DNA from: Micromonospora sp. WMMD961
Lineage (GTDB): Bacteria > Actinomycetota > Actinomycetes > Mycobacteriales > Micromonosporaceae
DNA: 64,000 nucleotides
NCBI RefSeq assembly: GCF_029626145.1
Contig: NZ_JARUBJ010000002.1
Location: forward strand, 6,024,501-6,088,500
Direction of reading: 5' to 3'
Shown: in pieces, positions 1 to 8,140 of the stretch
Layout: each line of letters begins with the position of its first letter
Numbering within the stretch: the first letter of the stretch is position 1
Notes under the pieces: model-generated
The model's database searches: none
What the model saw: the letters and a program-made list of their open reading frames with translations, nothing else
Told to the model about the DNA's origin: nothing
Translations under genes and position numbers: made by a program

Positions 1-1259
1 TCCGGCGTGCCGCCGTCCCAACTCCACGCCGGGCGCTGACCAGCACGAGGGGTCAGGACCGCCCGATGCGCCTTGTGGCCGACCAGCACCGTGCCCTGGG
101 CGGCGACCACGCTGTCGGTCTGGGCGGTGGCCTCCCGGTAGCCGGCCACCAGACCGTCCCGGCTGACGCCGACCGCGTCCAGGACACCGCACATCGGCAA
201 CCCGTCCAACTCCCGGGCCAGCCAGAGCAGCCCGGCGCCCTCGGCGATCACCGGACGCCCGGTCCGCGCCAACTCGGCCACCGCGATGCAGAGCCGCCGG
301 TTGGCCGACAACTGCTCGGCGTACGCCTCGGGAAGCGCGCCACCGACGACCAACGCGCGGGTGCCGACCGGCAGCGCCTCGTCGCGCAGCGGATCGACGG
401 TGACGATCTCGGCGCCGGCGGCCCGCAGCAACTCGGCGGTCTCCGGGTGGCCGAAGGTGCCGCCCGGTCCGCCGGCCAGTGCCACCAGCGGGCGGTCCGC
501 CGGGCTGGTGAACGCACCGAGGGCCTCCTCGGGAGACCAGGCCGGGGCGGGCAGCGGCGGCGCGGAGCGGGCCAGCCCCAGCAGACGTTCCAGGTCGACC
601 GTGGCGGCGACGGCCTCACCCAGCCGTCGGACCGCACGGGCGGCGTCGGCGGACCCGTCGACCACCGGTGCCACACCGTGCCGACGCGATGGCAACACCG
701 CCGGCAGGTCCTGGCGGCGCAACGCCCCGTAGACGGGCACTCCCACGTCGTCCAACGCCTCGCGCAACATCGCCTCGTGCCGCGACGACGCCACCCGGTT
801 GAGGATCACCCCGCCAAGCCACAACTGCTCGTCGTACGAGCGGAAACCGTGCACCAGGGCCGCCACCGACTGACCCATCGCGGCCACGTCGACGACGAGC
901 ACCACCGGGCTGCGCAGCGCAGCGGCGGCAGCGGCGGTGGACTCCTGCTCGGGGCGACCGCCGACCGCGTCGTACAGCCCCATGCTGCCCTGCACGACGG
1001 CGAGGCCGGCACCGGCGGCACCGTGCGCCACCAGCGGGGCGAGCCGGTCCACGCCGACCAGGCGGGGATCGATCACCCGACCCGGGCGACCGGCGGCGAG
1101 ACCGAGGTAGGCGGCGTCGACAGGGTCCGGCCCCAACTTGAACCCGGCGACGTCGACCCCCCGCTCGGCCAGGGCGGCGAGCAGCCCGATCGCCAGCGCG
1201 TTCTTACCGTGCCCGGAGGACGGCGCGCTGAGCACCAGGCGCGGCACGACGGTCATCAT
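1..1259 (-). CDS. CobB/CbiA-like protein, divergent, 3' end beyond window
   Basis: This protein resembles cobyrinate a,c-diamide synthase (CobB/CbiA), which amidates the a and c side chains of the corrin ring using glutamine and ATP. The visible 419 residues follow the family order: an N-terminal nucleotide-binding domain beginning MMTVVPRLVLSAPSSGHGKN, then a class I glutaminase-like domain. Key motifs are altered. The P-loop lacks the usual Thr/Ser after GK. The usual DYIDPxYH segment reads DPVDAAYLG. The VEGxMG segment reads VQGSMG. The glutaminase nucleophile motif, normally ECGG, reads EGAG near residue 341. Two ATG codons (1259 and 1256) are possible starts. The family assignment is firm, but normal amidotransferase activity is doubtful. 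About 40 C-terminal residues lie outside the window. Confidence 0.75.
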   Translation of the reverse strand, partial: MMTVVPRLVLSAPSSGHGKNALAIGLLAALAERGVDVAGFKLGPDPVDAAYLGLAAGRPGRVIDPRLVGVDRLAPLVAHGAAGAGLAVVQGSMGLYDAVGGRPEQESTAAAAAALRSPVVLVVDVAAMGQSVAALVHGFRSYDEQLWLGGVILNRVASSRHEAMLREALDDVGVPVYGALRRQDLPAVLPSRRHGVAPVVDGSADAARAVRRLGEAVAATVDLERLLGLARSAPPLPAPAWSPEEALGAFTSPADRPLVALAGGPGGTFGHPETAELLRAAGAEIVTVDPLRDEALPVGTRALVVGGALPEAYAEQLSANRRLCIAVAELARTGRPVIAEGAGLLWLARELDGLPMCGVLDAVGVSRDGLVAGYREATAQTDSVVAAQGTVLVGHKAHRAVLTPRAGQRPAWSWDGGTP

Positions 1260-1438
1260 CGACTCCTCGCGAGCGGCGGCGGGTACGCGACGGGACGACC
1301 GGGGCCGATCCGTCGGCGTGACGATACCCGCCCGGCTGGAGACGCGAGCACCGCCAACCGGGGCCACCGCCAAGACCCTGCCGTCGTGCCGGCCCGGTCC
1401 AGGTCAGTGGCGCCGGTCATACGGGTAGCCTCGGTGCC

Positions 1439-2263
1439 GTGTACCGGTTCCTGCTGAGCCCACGCTGGCTGGGCGCTCTCGCGCTGACCCTGGTCGCGGC
1501 CGCCGTCATGGTGTTCCTCGGCAACTGGCAGCTGGACCGCTACCGGGGGCGTACCGAGGTCAACGAGCGGATCGACGCGGGCCAACGAATGGCTCCCGCG
1601 CCGCTGGCCGACGCGCTGTCCGCCCCCACCGGCGGCGCGGGCTCGGTCGGCCCGGCCCCCGCCAAGGAGAAGGTCTGGACCCGGGTCACCGCCACCGGCA
1701 GGTACGACCCGACGAACACCGTGCTGGTCCGCGGCCGGACGGTGGACAGCCGGGTCGGTTTCGAGGTGCTCACCCCGTTGGTCCTCGCGGACGGCACGGC
1801 GCTGTTGGTGGACCAGGGCTGGATCCCGCCGGCGCCGGGTGGGGCGGCGACCGCCCAACCGCAGGTTCCGGCCGTGCCGACCGGCGACGTGACGGTGGTC
1901 GGTCGGGTGCACGAGACGGAGAGCGGCGCCCGGGCCGCCGAGCGACGTGACGGGCGCCTGGAGATCCGCCGGATCGGGGTGTCGCGGCTGGCCGACGAGC
2001 TGCCCTACCCGGTCTACGGCGCGTACCTGCTGCTGGACGAGCAGACCCCGGCGGCCGACCCGGTGTTCAAGGCGGTGCCGGTCGGGCACGCCAACAACTG
2101 GCAGAACTTCGGCTACGTCGTGCAGTGGTGGCTCTTCGCGGTGATGGCCCTGTTCGGCTACGGCTGGGTGGCCCGCCGCGAGGCGCGTCGAGCCGCCGGC
2201 CTCGGCGCTCCCGAAGCCCCACTGGACCGGGCGGCCGAGCCGGCGCCGAGCGCGTCCGTCTGA
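1439..2263 (+). CDS. SURF1 family cytochrome c oxidase assembly protein
   Basis: A 274-residue membrane protein of the SURF1 family, which helps assemble the haem a centre of aa3-type cytochrome oxidase. The sequence shows the classic topology: one transmembrane helix at residues 10-28 followed by GNWQLDRY, a long extracytoplasmic domain, and a second helix near residues 220-243 preceded by NNWQNFGYVVQWW. The GTG start at 1439 lies just before the first helix. It is divergent from the CobB-like gene and convergent with the ligase gene, whose stop is only 18 nt away. The tail is Ala/Pro-rich and probably disordered. Confidence 0.9.
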   Translation: MYRFLLSPRWLGALALTLVAAAVMVFLGNWQLDRYRGRTEVNERIDAGQRMAPAPLADALSAPTGGAGSVGPAPAKEKVWTRVTATGRYDPTNTVLVRGRTVDSRVGFEVLTPLVLADGTALLVDQGWIPPAPGGAATAQPQVPAVPTGDVTVVGRVHETESGARAAERRDGRLEIRRIGVSRLADELPYPVYGAYLLLDEQTPAADPVFKAVPVGHANNWQNFGYVVQWWLFAVMALFGYGWVARREARRAAGLGAPEAPLDRAAEPAPSASV

Positions 2264-2281
2264 GCGGGCCGGGGTTGCCGG

Positions 2282-3874
2282 TCAACCGGTGACTCGGCCG
2301 GCGTGGATGGCCCGGACGGCGTCGATGGTGTCCGCCTCGGCGGCGGACTTGTCGTCGCGATATCGCACCACCCGGGCGAACCGCAACGCCATCCCGCCGG
2401 GATAGCGGGAGCTGGTCTGCACCCCGTCGAAGGCGATCTCCACGACCTGCTCTGGTCGGACCCGGACCACCCAGTCGCCGCGCTCCACCGTGAGGCCGAG
2501 GAAGCGCTCGGTCTGCCAGCGCAGCAACTCGTCGGTGAGCCCCTTGAACGTCTTGCCGAGCATGACGAAGCCGCCGGTGTGCGGGTCGCGGGCACCCAGG
2601 TGCAGGTTGGACAGCCAGCCTTTGCGCCGACCACTGCCCCACTCGACGGCGAGCACCACCAGGTCGAGGGTGTGCCGGGGCTTCACCTTGACCCAGGCGG
2701 CACCGCGCCGGCCGGCGTCGTAGGGAGCGTCCGGCGCTTTGACCACCACGCCCTCCTGCCCGGCGTCGAGGGCTGCGGCGAACGCGGCGGCGGCCTGCTC
2801 GGGGCCGTCGACCTCCATCCGGCCGACCAGCAGCGACGAATCCACCGAACCGGCGAGCGCGGCCCACCGCTCCCGGCCGGGCAGGTCGATCAGATCCTCG
2901 CCGTCGAGGTGCAGCAGGTCGAAGAAGTACGGAGTGAGCACCGTCGCGCCGGTGCTGGCGGCTGCCGCGAGCACCGCCGGGGCGACAGGTGTGCCCCCTG
3001 TGGTGCTGGGGGTGGTGCGTCGGGCGGCCCGACTGGAGGTCTGTTGGAACGGCAACGGGCGGCCCGTCTCGTCCAGACCGATCGCCTCGCCGTCGAGCAC
3101 CAACTCGCGGCCCGGCAGGGCACGGACCGCGGCGACCACCTCGGGCACTCGCGCGGTGATCTCGTCGAGGCTGCGGGTGAAGACGGCGATGTCGGCGCCG
3201 GAGCGGTGCACCTGGATGCGGATGCCGTCGAGCTTCACGTCGACCACCGCCGGCGTGCCGGTCGCGGCGAGTGCCTCGTCGACCGAGGGGGCGCTCTGCG
3301 CGAGCATCGGTGCCAGCGGCCGGCCGACCTGGAGGCCGAACCCGGCCAGCTCCGCGGCTCCTCCGGCCAGCGCGGCCACCGCCACGGCGCGCAGGTCACC
3401 GGCGAGCAGCAGGGCCCGCCGGACGGTCGCCACCGGCACCTCGGCGGCCCGGGCCACCGCGTCGGCGAGCAACCCCGCCTGCGCGCCCTGGCGCAGCTCC
3501 CCGCTGAACAGACCGGTGAGCAGGCGCTGCTCGTCGACGGTCGCCGCCGCGTAGAGGGCCTCGAGCAGTGCCCGCCGGCGGGCCTGCGAACCGGTGCCCC
3601 GCACGACGGAGATCTGCTCAATGGCCGCGTCCACGGCCGCCACGGTCAGCGTCGGCTCGGCGGCCGGTGCCGGCAGGTCACGCAGGCTCGCGTAGCCCAC
3701 CCCGGTCTGCCGTTGGCGCAGCTCACCGGCGAGATAGCCGGCGCCGGGCTCGACCTCGCCCGGGTCGAGCCGGCGCAGCGCATCGGCGAGCAGCTCCACC
3801 TTGGCCCGCCGGCCGCTGGTGGCGCTGACGGCGGCGGAGGTGGCCGCCAGGTCGAGAAACCGCACGCAGCTCAT
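2282..3874 (-). CDS. lig: ATP-dependent DNA ligase (LigB-like)
   Basis: An ATP-dependent DNA ligase of the archaeal/actinobacterial LigB type, about 530 residues. Order of domains: an N-terminal helical DNA-binding domain, then the adenylation domain with motif I KLDGIRIQ (lysine about residue 214, the AMP-accepting residue), motif III near LDGEAI, motif IV EGVVVK and motif V AWVKVKP, then an OB-fold domain ending with RFARVVRYRDDK. The start is taken at MSCVRFLDLAATS (3874); an in-frame start at 3895 would run into the hairpin at 3889-3928. Such ligases are usually accessory to the essential NAD-dependent LigA and act in repair. It lies convergent with SURF1. Confidence 0.92.
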   Translation of the reverse strand: MSCVRFLDLAATSAAVSATSGRRAKVELLADALRRLDPGEVEPGAGYLAGELRQRQTGVGYASLRDLPAPAAEPTLTVAAVDAAIEQISVVRGTGSQARRRALLEALYAAATVDEQRLLTGLFSGELRQGAQAGLLADAVARAAEVPVATVRRALLLAGDLRAVAVAALAGGAAELAGFGLQVGRPLAPMLAQSAPSVDEALAATGTPAVVDVKLDGIRIQVHRSGADIAVFTRSLDEITARVPEVVAAVRALPGRELVLDGEAIGLDETGRPLPFQQTSSRAARRTTPSTTGGTPVAPAVLAAAASTGATVLTPYFFDLLHLDGEDLIDLPGRERWAALAGSVDSSLLVGRMEVDGPEQAAAAFAAALDAGQEGVVVKAPDAPYDAGRRGAAWVKVKPRHTLDLVVLAVEWGSGRRKGWLSNLHLGARDPHTGGFVMLGKTFKGLTDELLRWQTERFLGLTVERGDWVVRVRPEQVVEIAFDGVQTSSRYPGGMALRFARVVRYRDDKSAAEADTIDAVRAIHAGRVTG

Positions 3875-3888
3875 CCTGCCAGTCACCA

Positions 3889-3928
3889 CCGACACCGCCC
3901 GGGCATTGCCGTGCCCGGGCGGTGTCGG
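3889..3928. repeat. Perfect 17-bp hairpin upstream of lig
   Basis: The arms 3889-3905 and 3912-3928 are perfect reverse complements (ccgacaccgcccgggca and its complement) around a 6-nt loop. It lies directly in front of the ligase start. No T-tract follows it on the minus strand. It could be a leader structure or a terminator for the broken gene upstream. Confidence 0.7.
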
Positions 3929-3960
3929 CAGGGTGCCGCCCGCCCATGCGGACGACGATC

Positions 3961-4066
3961 AGGGCCTGTTTCATGAGGGCGGTCGAGCCGAGGCGGGAGT
4001 CCGGGCGGCGATCCGGCGGCGTCGCGGTCCCGCCGCAGGCCGGCCAGTCCTCATGAAACAGGCCCT
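3961..4066. mobile_element. MITE-like element with 18-bp terminal inverted repeats
   Basis: Two perfect 18-bp inverted repeats, agggcctgtttcatgagg at 3961-3978 and its complement at 4049-4066, enclose 70 nt. The ends resemble those of IS5-like insertion sequences (GGGCCTGTT...), but there is no transposase, so a non-autonomous MITE-like element is the best reading. The right end plus one base creates the TAG stop (4065-4067) of the broken gene beside it. I see no clear target-site duplication. The alternative is a long intergenic stem-loop. Confidence 0.5.
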
Positions 4067-4271
4067 ACGCCGAGACGGGCTCCTCGATGCGCAACCCCCG
4101 GGCGCGGACCTCGCCGGCGACGCGGGAGAGCACCGAGTCGAGGGCGACCAGTGCGGCGGAGAGCTCACCGAGCTGCTCGTTGAGCGTGTCCTCGGACCAC
4201 GCGGAGACGTCGACGTCCCCCAACGCGCTGACAGCGGCCCCCAACCGGGCCATCACCTCGTTCGTACTCAT
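4065..4271 (-). pseudogene. N-terminal remnant of a 13E12/DUF222-type HNH endonuclease gene
   Basis: A 68-codon reading frame beginning MSTNEVMARLGAAVSALGDV and ending RIEEPVSA. Its pattern, with a short Ser/Thr-rich start, a helical segment and a VAGEVRARG-like end, resembles the extreme N-terminus of 13E12 repeat/DUF222 proteins, which are normally about 400 residues with a C-terminal HNH nuclease. Everything downstream is missing: the frame ends at a TAG contributed by the inverted repeat at 4049-4066. A site close to the actinobacterial LexA box overlaps the start codon, which fits the known SOS control of 13E12 genes. The identity rests on a short segment. A genuine small protein cannot be excluded. 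Confidence 0.5.
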
Positions 4272-4277
4272 GTTCGA
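4262..4277. promoter_or_regulatory. SOS box (LexA-like site)
   Basis: TCGTACTCATGTTCGA differs at a single position from the actinobacterial LexA consensus TCGAAC-N4-GTTCGA. It overlaps the ATG of the truncated gene at 4271, a placement that would block expression from a leaderless or very short-leader message. Confidence 0.6.
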
Positions 4278-4390
4278 AAGGCTATAACAGCTGACCATGC
4301 GACACGCCGTAAAGCGCCAGATCAAGCGCAAAGTTGCCGTGTCGGTACCCAACTGCCGGGGCAGGACGACCCGCCCCACCCACCCCGCCG

Positions 4391-4472
4391 CCAAGATCCG
4401 CGCAACTTCCCGGTTGTTGCAGCCTCCGAGAAGCGGGAGGCACCAACAACAGTGATGTTGCGCGAATCTTGG
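4391..4472. repeat. Intergenic palindrome (CCAAGATC type)
   Basis: Arms 4391-4427 and 4436-4472 are reverse complements over about 37 nt with roughly eight mismatches around an 8-nt loop. The outer end is CCAAGATC. It is one of a set of about ten such palindromes in this window and lies downstream of the dipeptidase stop at 4492. Confidence 0.75.
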
Positions 4473-4491
4473 GTGTGGTGAGGGTGCTGGC

Positions 4492-5859
4492 CTAACGGCC
4501 CGCGCCTCCCGCAGCGGCGACGTTGCCCAGCAGCAGCGCCTCGGCGAGGCAGACCCGGGCGAACTCCCCCAGGTGCAGACTCTCGTTCGGGCCGTGTGCG
4601 CGGGCGTGCGGGTCCTCCACACCGGTCACCAGGATCGCCGCCTTCGGGAACATCTCCTGGAAGGTCGCGATGAACGGGATCGACCCACCGATGCCGATGT
4701 CCACCGGGTCGGTGCCGTCCCAGGCGGCCCGGAAGGCCGAACGGGCGGCGTCGAACATCGGCCCGGACGCGTCGATCACACACGGGTTGCCGTCGTGTTC
4801 GAAGCTGACCGCCACCTGGGCGCCCCACGGCGCGTGCTTCTCCAGGTGCGCGCGCACGGCCGCGTACGCCCGCTTGGGGTCGTCACCCGGGGCCAGGCGG
4901 ATGCTGAGCTTCGCCTTCGCGGCCGGCACCAGGGCGTTCGGCGCCTCGCCGGTGGCCGGCGCGTCGATGCCGAGCACCGCCAGCGCGGGCTTGGTCCAGA
5001 TCCGGTCGGTGATCCGGCCGGTGCCGATGAACTGCACGCCGTCGGCCAGCCCGGCCTCGGCCCGCACCCGGTCCTCGGGGTAGTCGACGGTGGCGCCCAC
5101 CCGGGCGACCAGCCCTTCCACGGCCACGTCACCGGCGTCGTCGTGCAGGGTCGCCAGGAGCCGGACCAGCGCGGTGAGCGCGTCCGGCACGGCACCGCCG
5201 AACATGCCGCTGTGCACGGCGTGGTCGAGCGTGCGCACCTCGACGAAGCAGTTGACGATGCCGCGCAGCGAGGTGGTCAACGCCGGTACGCCGATGTCCC
5301 AGTTGCCGGAATCGGCGATCACGATGACGTCCGAGGCGATCTGGTCGCGGTGCTCGATCAACAGTTGCTCCAGCGAGTCGGAGCCGTACTCCTCCTCGCC
5401 CTCGATGAAGAGCACCACACCGACCGGCAGCGCGTCCCCGTACGCGCGCAGTGCCGCGACGTGCGCCATGATGCCGGCCTTGTCGTCGGCCGCGCCCCGG
5501 GCGTAGAGCCGACCGTCGCGCTCCACCGGCTCGAACGGGTCGGACTCCCACAGCGACCGGTCGCCGACCGGCTGCACGTCGTGGTGGGCGTACAGCAGCA
5601 CGGTGGGCGCACCGGGTGGGGCGGCCCGACGGCCGATCACGGCGGGCTGACCGCCGGAACGCACGATCTCGACGTCCAGACCGCAGCCGCGCAGCAACTC
5701 GGCGACCGCCTCGGCGGAACGTTCCACGTGCGAATGGTCGAAGCCCTCGAAGGCGATGCCGGGAATGCGGACGAGGCGTTCCAGGTCGGCGCGGACGCCG
5801 GGCATCTCCCGCTCGACGGCGGCCCGCACCTCGGACTCGGACATGATCGGTGAGGTCAT
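4492..5859 (-). CDS. M20 family dipeptidase / peptidase
   Basis: A cytosolic zinc aminoacyl-peptidase of the M20 family (DapE/CPG2-like dipeptidases), about 455 residues. Visible metal and catalytic motifs: LLYAHHDVQPVGD near residue 93, ARGAADDKAG near residue 125, EGEEEYGS near residue 158 with the catalytic Glu, and ADSGN further on. A C-terminal HARAHGPNESLHLGEF carries the last zinc-binding histidine. A dimerisation domain sits between them. The start is set at MTSPIMSESEV (5859); 5868 or 5844 are also possible, as no strong ribosome-binding site decides it. It probably hydrolyses di- or small peptides; the substrate cannot be read from the sequence. Confidence 0.9.
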   Translation of the reverse strand: MTSPIMSESEVRAAVEREMPGVRADLERLVRIPGIAFEGFDHSHVERSAEAVAELLRGCGLDVEIVRSGGQPAVIGRRAAPPGAPTVLLYAHHDVQPVGDRSLWESDPFEPVERDGRLYARGAADDKAGIMAHVAALRAYGDALPVGVVLFIEGEEEYGSDSLEQLLIEHRDQIASDVIVIADSGNWDIGVPALTTSLRGIVNCFVEVRTLDHAVHSGMFGGAVPDALTALVRLLATLHDDAGDVAVEGLVARVGATVDYPEDRVRAEAGLADGVQFIGTGRITDRIWTKPALAVLGIDAPATGEAPNALVPAAKAKLSIRLAPGDDPKRAYAAVRAHLEKHAPWGAQVAVSFEHDGNPCVIDASGPMFDAARSAFRAAWDGTDPVDIGIGGSIPFIATFQEMFPKAAILVTGVEDPHARAHGPNESLHLGEFARVCLAEALLLGNVAAAGGAGR

Positions 5860-5880
5860 GACCGGCATCGTATGCCGGCC

Positions 5881-7026
5881 TTACCGGGGTGTGCCGCCGG
5901 AGCCCGTACCGTCACCTCCGCCCGCCTTACCGCTGCCCGCCTGCGCGCCGGGGGCGGCCCGGCCGGCGCGGTGTGCGCGACCGGCAGCCTCGGTGGCGGC
6001 GTCCACCCACGAGCGGGCCCGTCCGGCGGTGCCGCCCACCCACTCGCCGACGTCACTGGCACCGTCGCCGAGCCGGCGCAGCAACCCGACCAGCGGATCG
6101 CTGGACCGGCTGAACTCCTCCCGGTACGACTCCGCAGCCGCCTTGATCTCCTCGGTCAGGCTGGTCGAGTTGTCGTCGTCGCGGCGCGGATAGTCCCCGG
6201 CCAGCACCTGCCCGTACGCCCCGGAGTCGATCCACTGCCGCAGCTGCGCCGCCCGGGCCACCGGCACCGGGTGGGTGCTCCACGCCGTCATCCGGATCTT
6301 GTGCAGGCTGTCGCGCAGGTCGCCGCCGCCGGCGTACTCGGCGGCCTGCTCCAGGAACGCGGTCGTGTCGACCTGGGACAGGTCCCCGCCGCCGGCGAGC
6401 TTCATCAGCAACCGCAGCGCGGCGGCCGGATCCTGGCCGGCGAGCAGACCGGCCCGGTCGGCGGAGAGTTCCGCCTTGCGCCACCACTCCAGCATCGCCG
6501 CGATGATCGCCCGCAGCGCGATCGCGCCCACCGGCAACCAGCTCAGGTTGGCCGCCCACCGGGTGAGGATCATGAGCATCGTCTTGTAGACCGCGTGTCC
6601 GCTGCCCACGTGCCCCAGCTCGTGGCCGAGCAGGCAGCGCAGCTCGTCCTCGTCGAGCTGCTGCACGCACGCGGAGTTCAGCACGACGAACGGCCGTTCC
6701 AGGCCGACCGCCTCGGCACCCAACCAGGGCGACTGGGTCACGTACAGCTCGGGCAGTTCGACCACGTCCAGGGCCGCCGCGGCCTCGGTGTAGCGCTGCC
6801 ACACCGCCGGGTACTGCCGGTGGTCGACCCGGATTCCCGAGGCCAGCACGGACAGGCGGAAGCCACGCTCGTTCCACATGCCGAAGAACGCCCGCAGCAC
6901 GTCGTCGAAGCCGCGCAGCTCCCGCAGCGCGACCAGGGCGCCCCGGTCGGCCGGATGTTCCCAGGCCCGCGAACTGATGCCGGTGAGAGTGATCCGGCGC
7001 CGCGCGGGCGTGTCCGTTGCCGACAT
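5881..7026 (-). CDS. M48 family metallopeptidase (HtpX-like)
   Basis: A 381-residue membrane-associated zinc protease. The HELGH motif (residues 135-139) and the downstream third zinc ligand in KAELSADR (about residue 186) are intact. Hydrophobic stretches around residues 147-180 separate them, as in HtpX/Ste24-like enzymes that clear damaged membrane proteins. The tail is low-complexity Gly/Ala/Ser. The start at 7026 is chosen because GGGGGA lies a proper distance upstream and the preceding frame does not look coding. Confidence 0.88.
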   Translation of the reverse strand: MSATDTPARRRITLTGISSRAWEHPADRGALVALRELRGFDDVLRAFFGMWNERGFRLSVLASGIRVDHRQYPAVWQRYTEAAAALDVVELPELYVTQSPWLGAEAVGLERPFVVLNSACVQQLDEDELRCLLGHELGHVGSGHAVYKTMLMILTRWAANLSWLPVGAIALRAIIAAMLEWWRKAELSADRAGLLAGQDPAAALRLLMKLAGGGDLSQVDTTAFLEQAAEYAGGGDLRDSLHKIRMTAWSTHPVPVARAAQLRQWIDSGAYGQVLAGDYPRRDDDNSTSLTEEIKAAAESYREEFSRSSDPLVGLLRRLGDGASDVGEWVGGTAGRARSWVDAATEAAGRAHRAGRAAPGAQAGSGKAGGGDGTGSGGTPR

Positions 7027-7144
7027 GATGAGTCCCCCGATCGCCGTGCCCTTGGTCTTCGCACACCGGGCCTTCCGCATCGCACCGTGCCGATGGCGGC
7101 CATCTCGCATCGTGCCGTAGCCGATGGCGGACGTCCATGCCCCC

Positions 7145-7759
7145 TCAGCGCAGGCGCACGTAGTACCGGTCCGCATCGTGCGGGAGCACCGGCGCGCCGT
7201 CCACCAGCAGGTCCGCCCGGTTCGCCGTGTCGTCGGCGGCGAAGTGCGCCCGCTCCCCGGCATGCCATCGACGCAGCTCGGGCAGGATCTCCGGCCCGTC
7301 CCGGGCGACCGCGCGAGCCAGCCGCAACGGCGCGGGCGCGGTGACGAACACCGCCAGGGTCAGCTCCGGCCCGATCACCGCCCGCGCCGCGCTGACCCCC
7401 TCCAGCACCAACACCGACGCCACCGGAACCGGAACCGGTCGGGCCAGAAAGCGTCGCCGCACCCAGCTGTACCGCTGGTAGGCCCCCGGCCTCCCCGCAC
7501 GCAGCGGGCCAAGCACCCCCTCGTCGAGCCGGGGCCAGAAGGTGACCTGGTCGTCCCACCCGTCGAGCAGGTCGTCGGTGTGCACCACCGGTGGTCGGCC
7601 GCCGGACAGCGACGCCAGGGCGTCCGCGAGGCGCGCGGCGAACCGGCTCTTGCCCGCGCCGCTCGGCCCGTCGACCGCGACCAGCCGGGTCCGCCCCAAC
7701 CGTGCCGGGCCCGCGAGCACCCGACAAGCCAATTCGGCGTACGCCTCGACAACCGCCAC
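7145..7759 (-). CDS. Uridine kinase-like P-loop kinase
   Basis: A 204-residue P-loop phosphotransferase of the uridine kinase/phosphoribulokinase superfamily. The Walker A motif GPSGAGKS is at residues 31-38; VVHTDDLLDGWDD supplies the substrate-binding Asp cluster and LVLEGVSAAR the Walker B-like strand. The substrate is not identifiable; related actinobacterial proteins are annotated only as uridine kinase or ATP-binding protein. A five-fold 15-bp repeat lies immediately upstream. Confidence 0.75.
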   Translation of the reverse strand: MAVVEAYAELACRVLAGPARLGRTRLVAVDGPSGAGKSRFAARLADALASLSGGRPPVVHTDDLLDGWDDQVTFWPRLDEGVLGPLRAGRPGAYQRYSWVRRRFLARPVPVPVASVLVLEGVSAARAVIGPELTLAVFVTAPAPLRLARAVARDGPEILPELRRWHAGERAHFAADDTANRADLLVDGAPVLPHDADRYYVRLR

Positions 7760-7785
7760 GGTCGGCCGACCAGTTTCCGGATTCA

Positions 7786-7860
7786 GTGCAGCCTCGCGTC
7801 GTGCAGCCTCGCGTCGTGCAGCCTCGCGTCGTGCAGCCTCGCGTCGTGCAGCCTCGCGTC
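7786..7860. repeat. Tandem repeat, 15 bp x 5
   Basis: Five perfect copies of gtgcagcctcgcgtc occupy 7786-7860, followed by a broken sixth (gtgcatcacc). They lie 27 bp upstream of the kinase start, in its promoter/leader zone. Because the period is a multiple of three, an open frame reading VQPRV repeats crosses them, but nothing else suggests a gene. Confidence 0.95.
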
Positions 7861-7911
7861 GTGCATCACCGCAGTATGCCGCCAGGGCCGTTGGACAGGG
7901 CTATCGACTCC

Positions 7912-7979
7912 GGATCATCGAAATCGCGGTATCCAGGTCGCTGGGACACCGCGATTCCGTGAAGCCGAGTGGATCATCG
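7912..7979. repeat. Intergenic inverted repeat flanked by direct repeats
   Basis: An imperfect palindrome (aaatcgcggtatcca facing tgggacaccgcgatt, about 7922-7955) is flanked by the 9-bp direct repeat ggatcatcg at 7912-7920 and 7971-7979. It lies between the divergent kinase and rhodanese genes. Apart from this and the tandem repeat, 7760-8140 shows no gene. Confidence 0.55.
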
Positions 7980-8140
7980 GTCTCTGCGCGCCCGCCGGGC
8001 GGACTGACACGTCCGGCTGACCGCCCCTGGCCGGCCGCCGTCACGTCCGGGGGAATTGGGGCGGCGACGGGTGACGGGCGGCCCGTTCGCCGCCGTGGCT
8101 GCCACCGAATCGGCATCATCGGGTGGTGCTCCGAGACGTA

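Noticed and set aside
3889..3928. Intrinsic terminator for the ligase gene
   Set aside because: The hairpin lies upstream of the ligase start and lacks a T-tract on the minus strand.
2303..3976. Long + strand frame opposite the DNA ligase
   Set aside because: Complementary shadow of the ligase; composition is Arg/Gly/His-rich with no motif.
7786..7860. CRISPR array
   Set aside because: Repeats are contiguous 15-bp units without spacers; no cas genes in the window.
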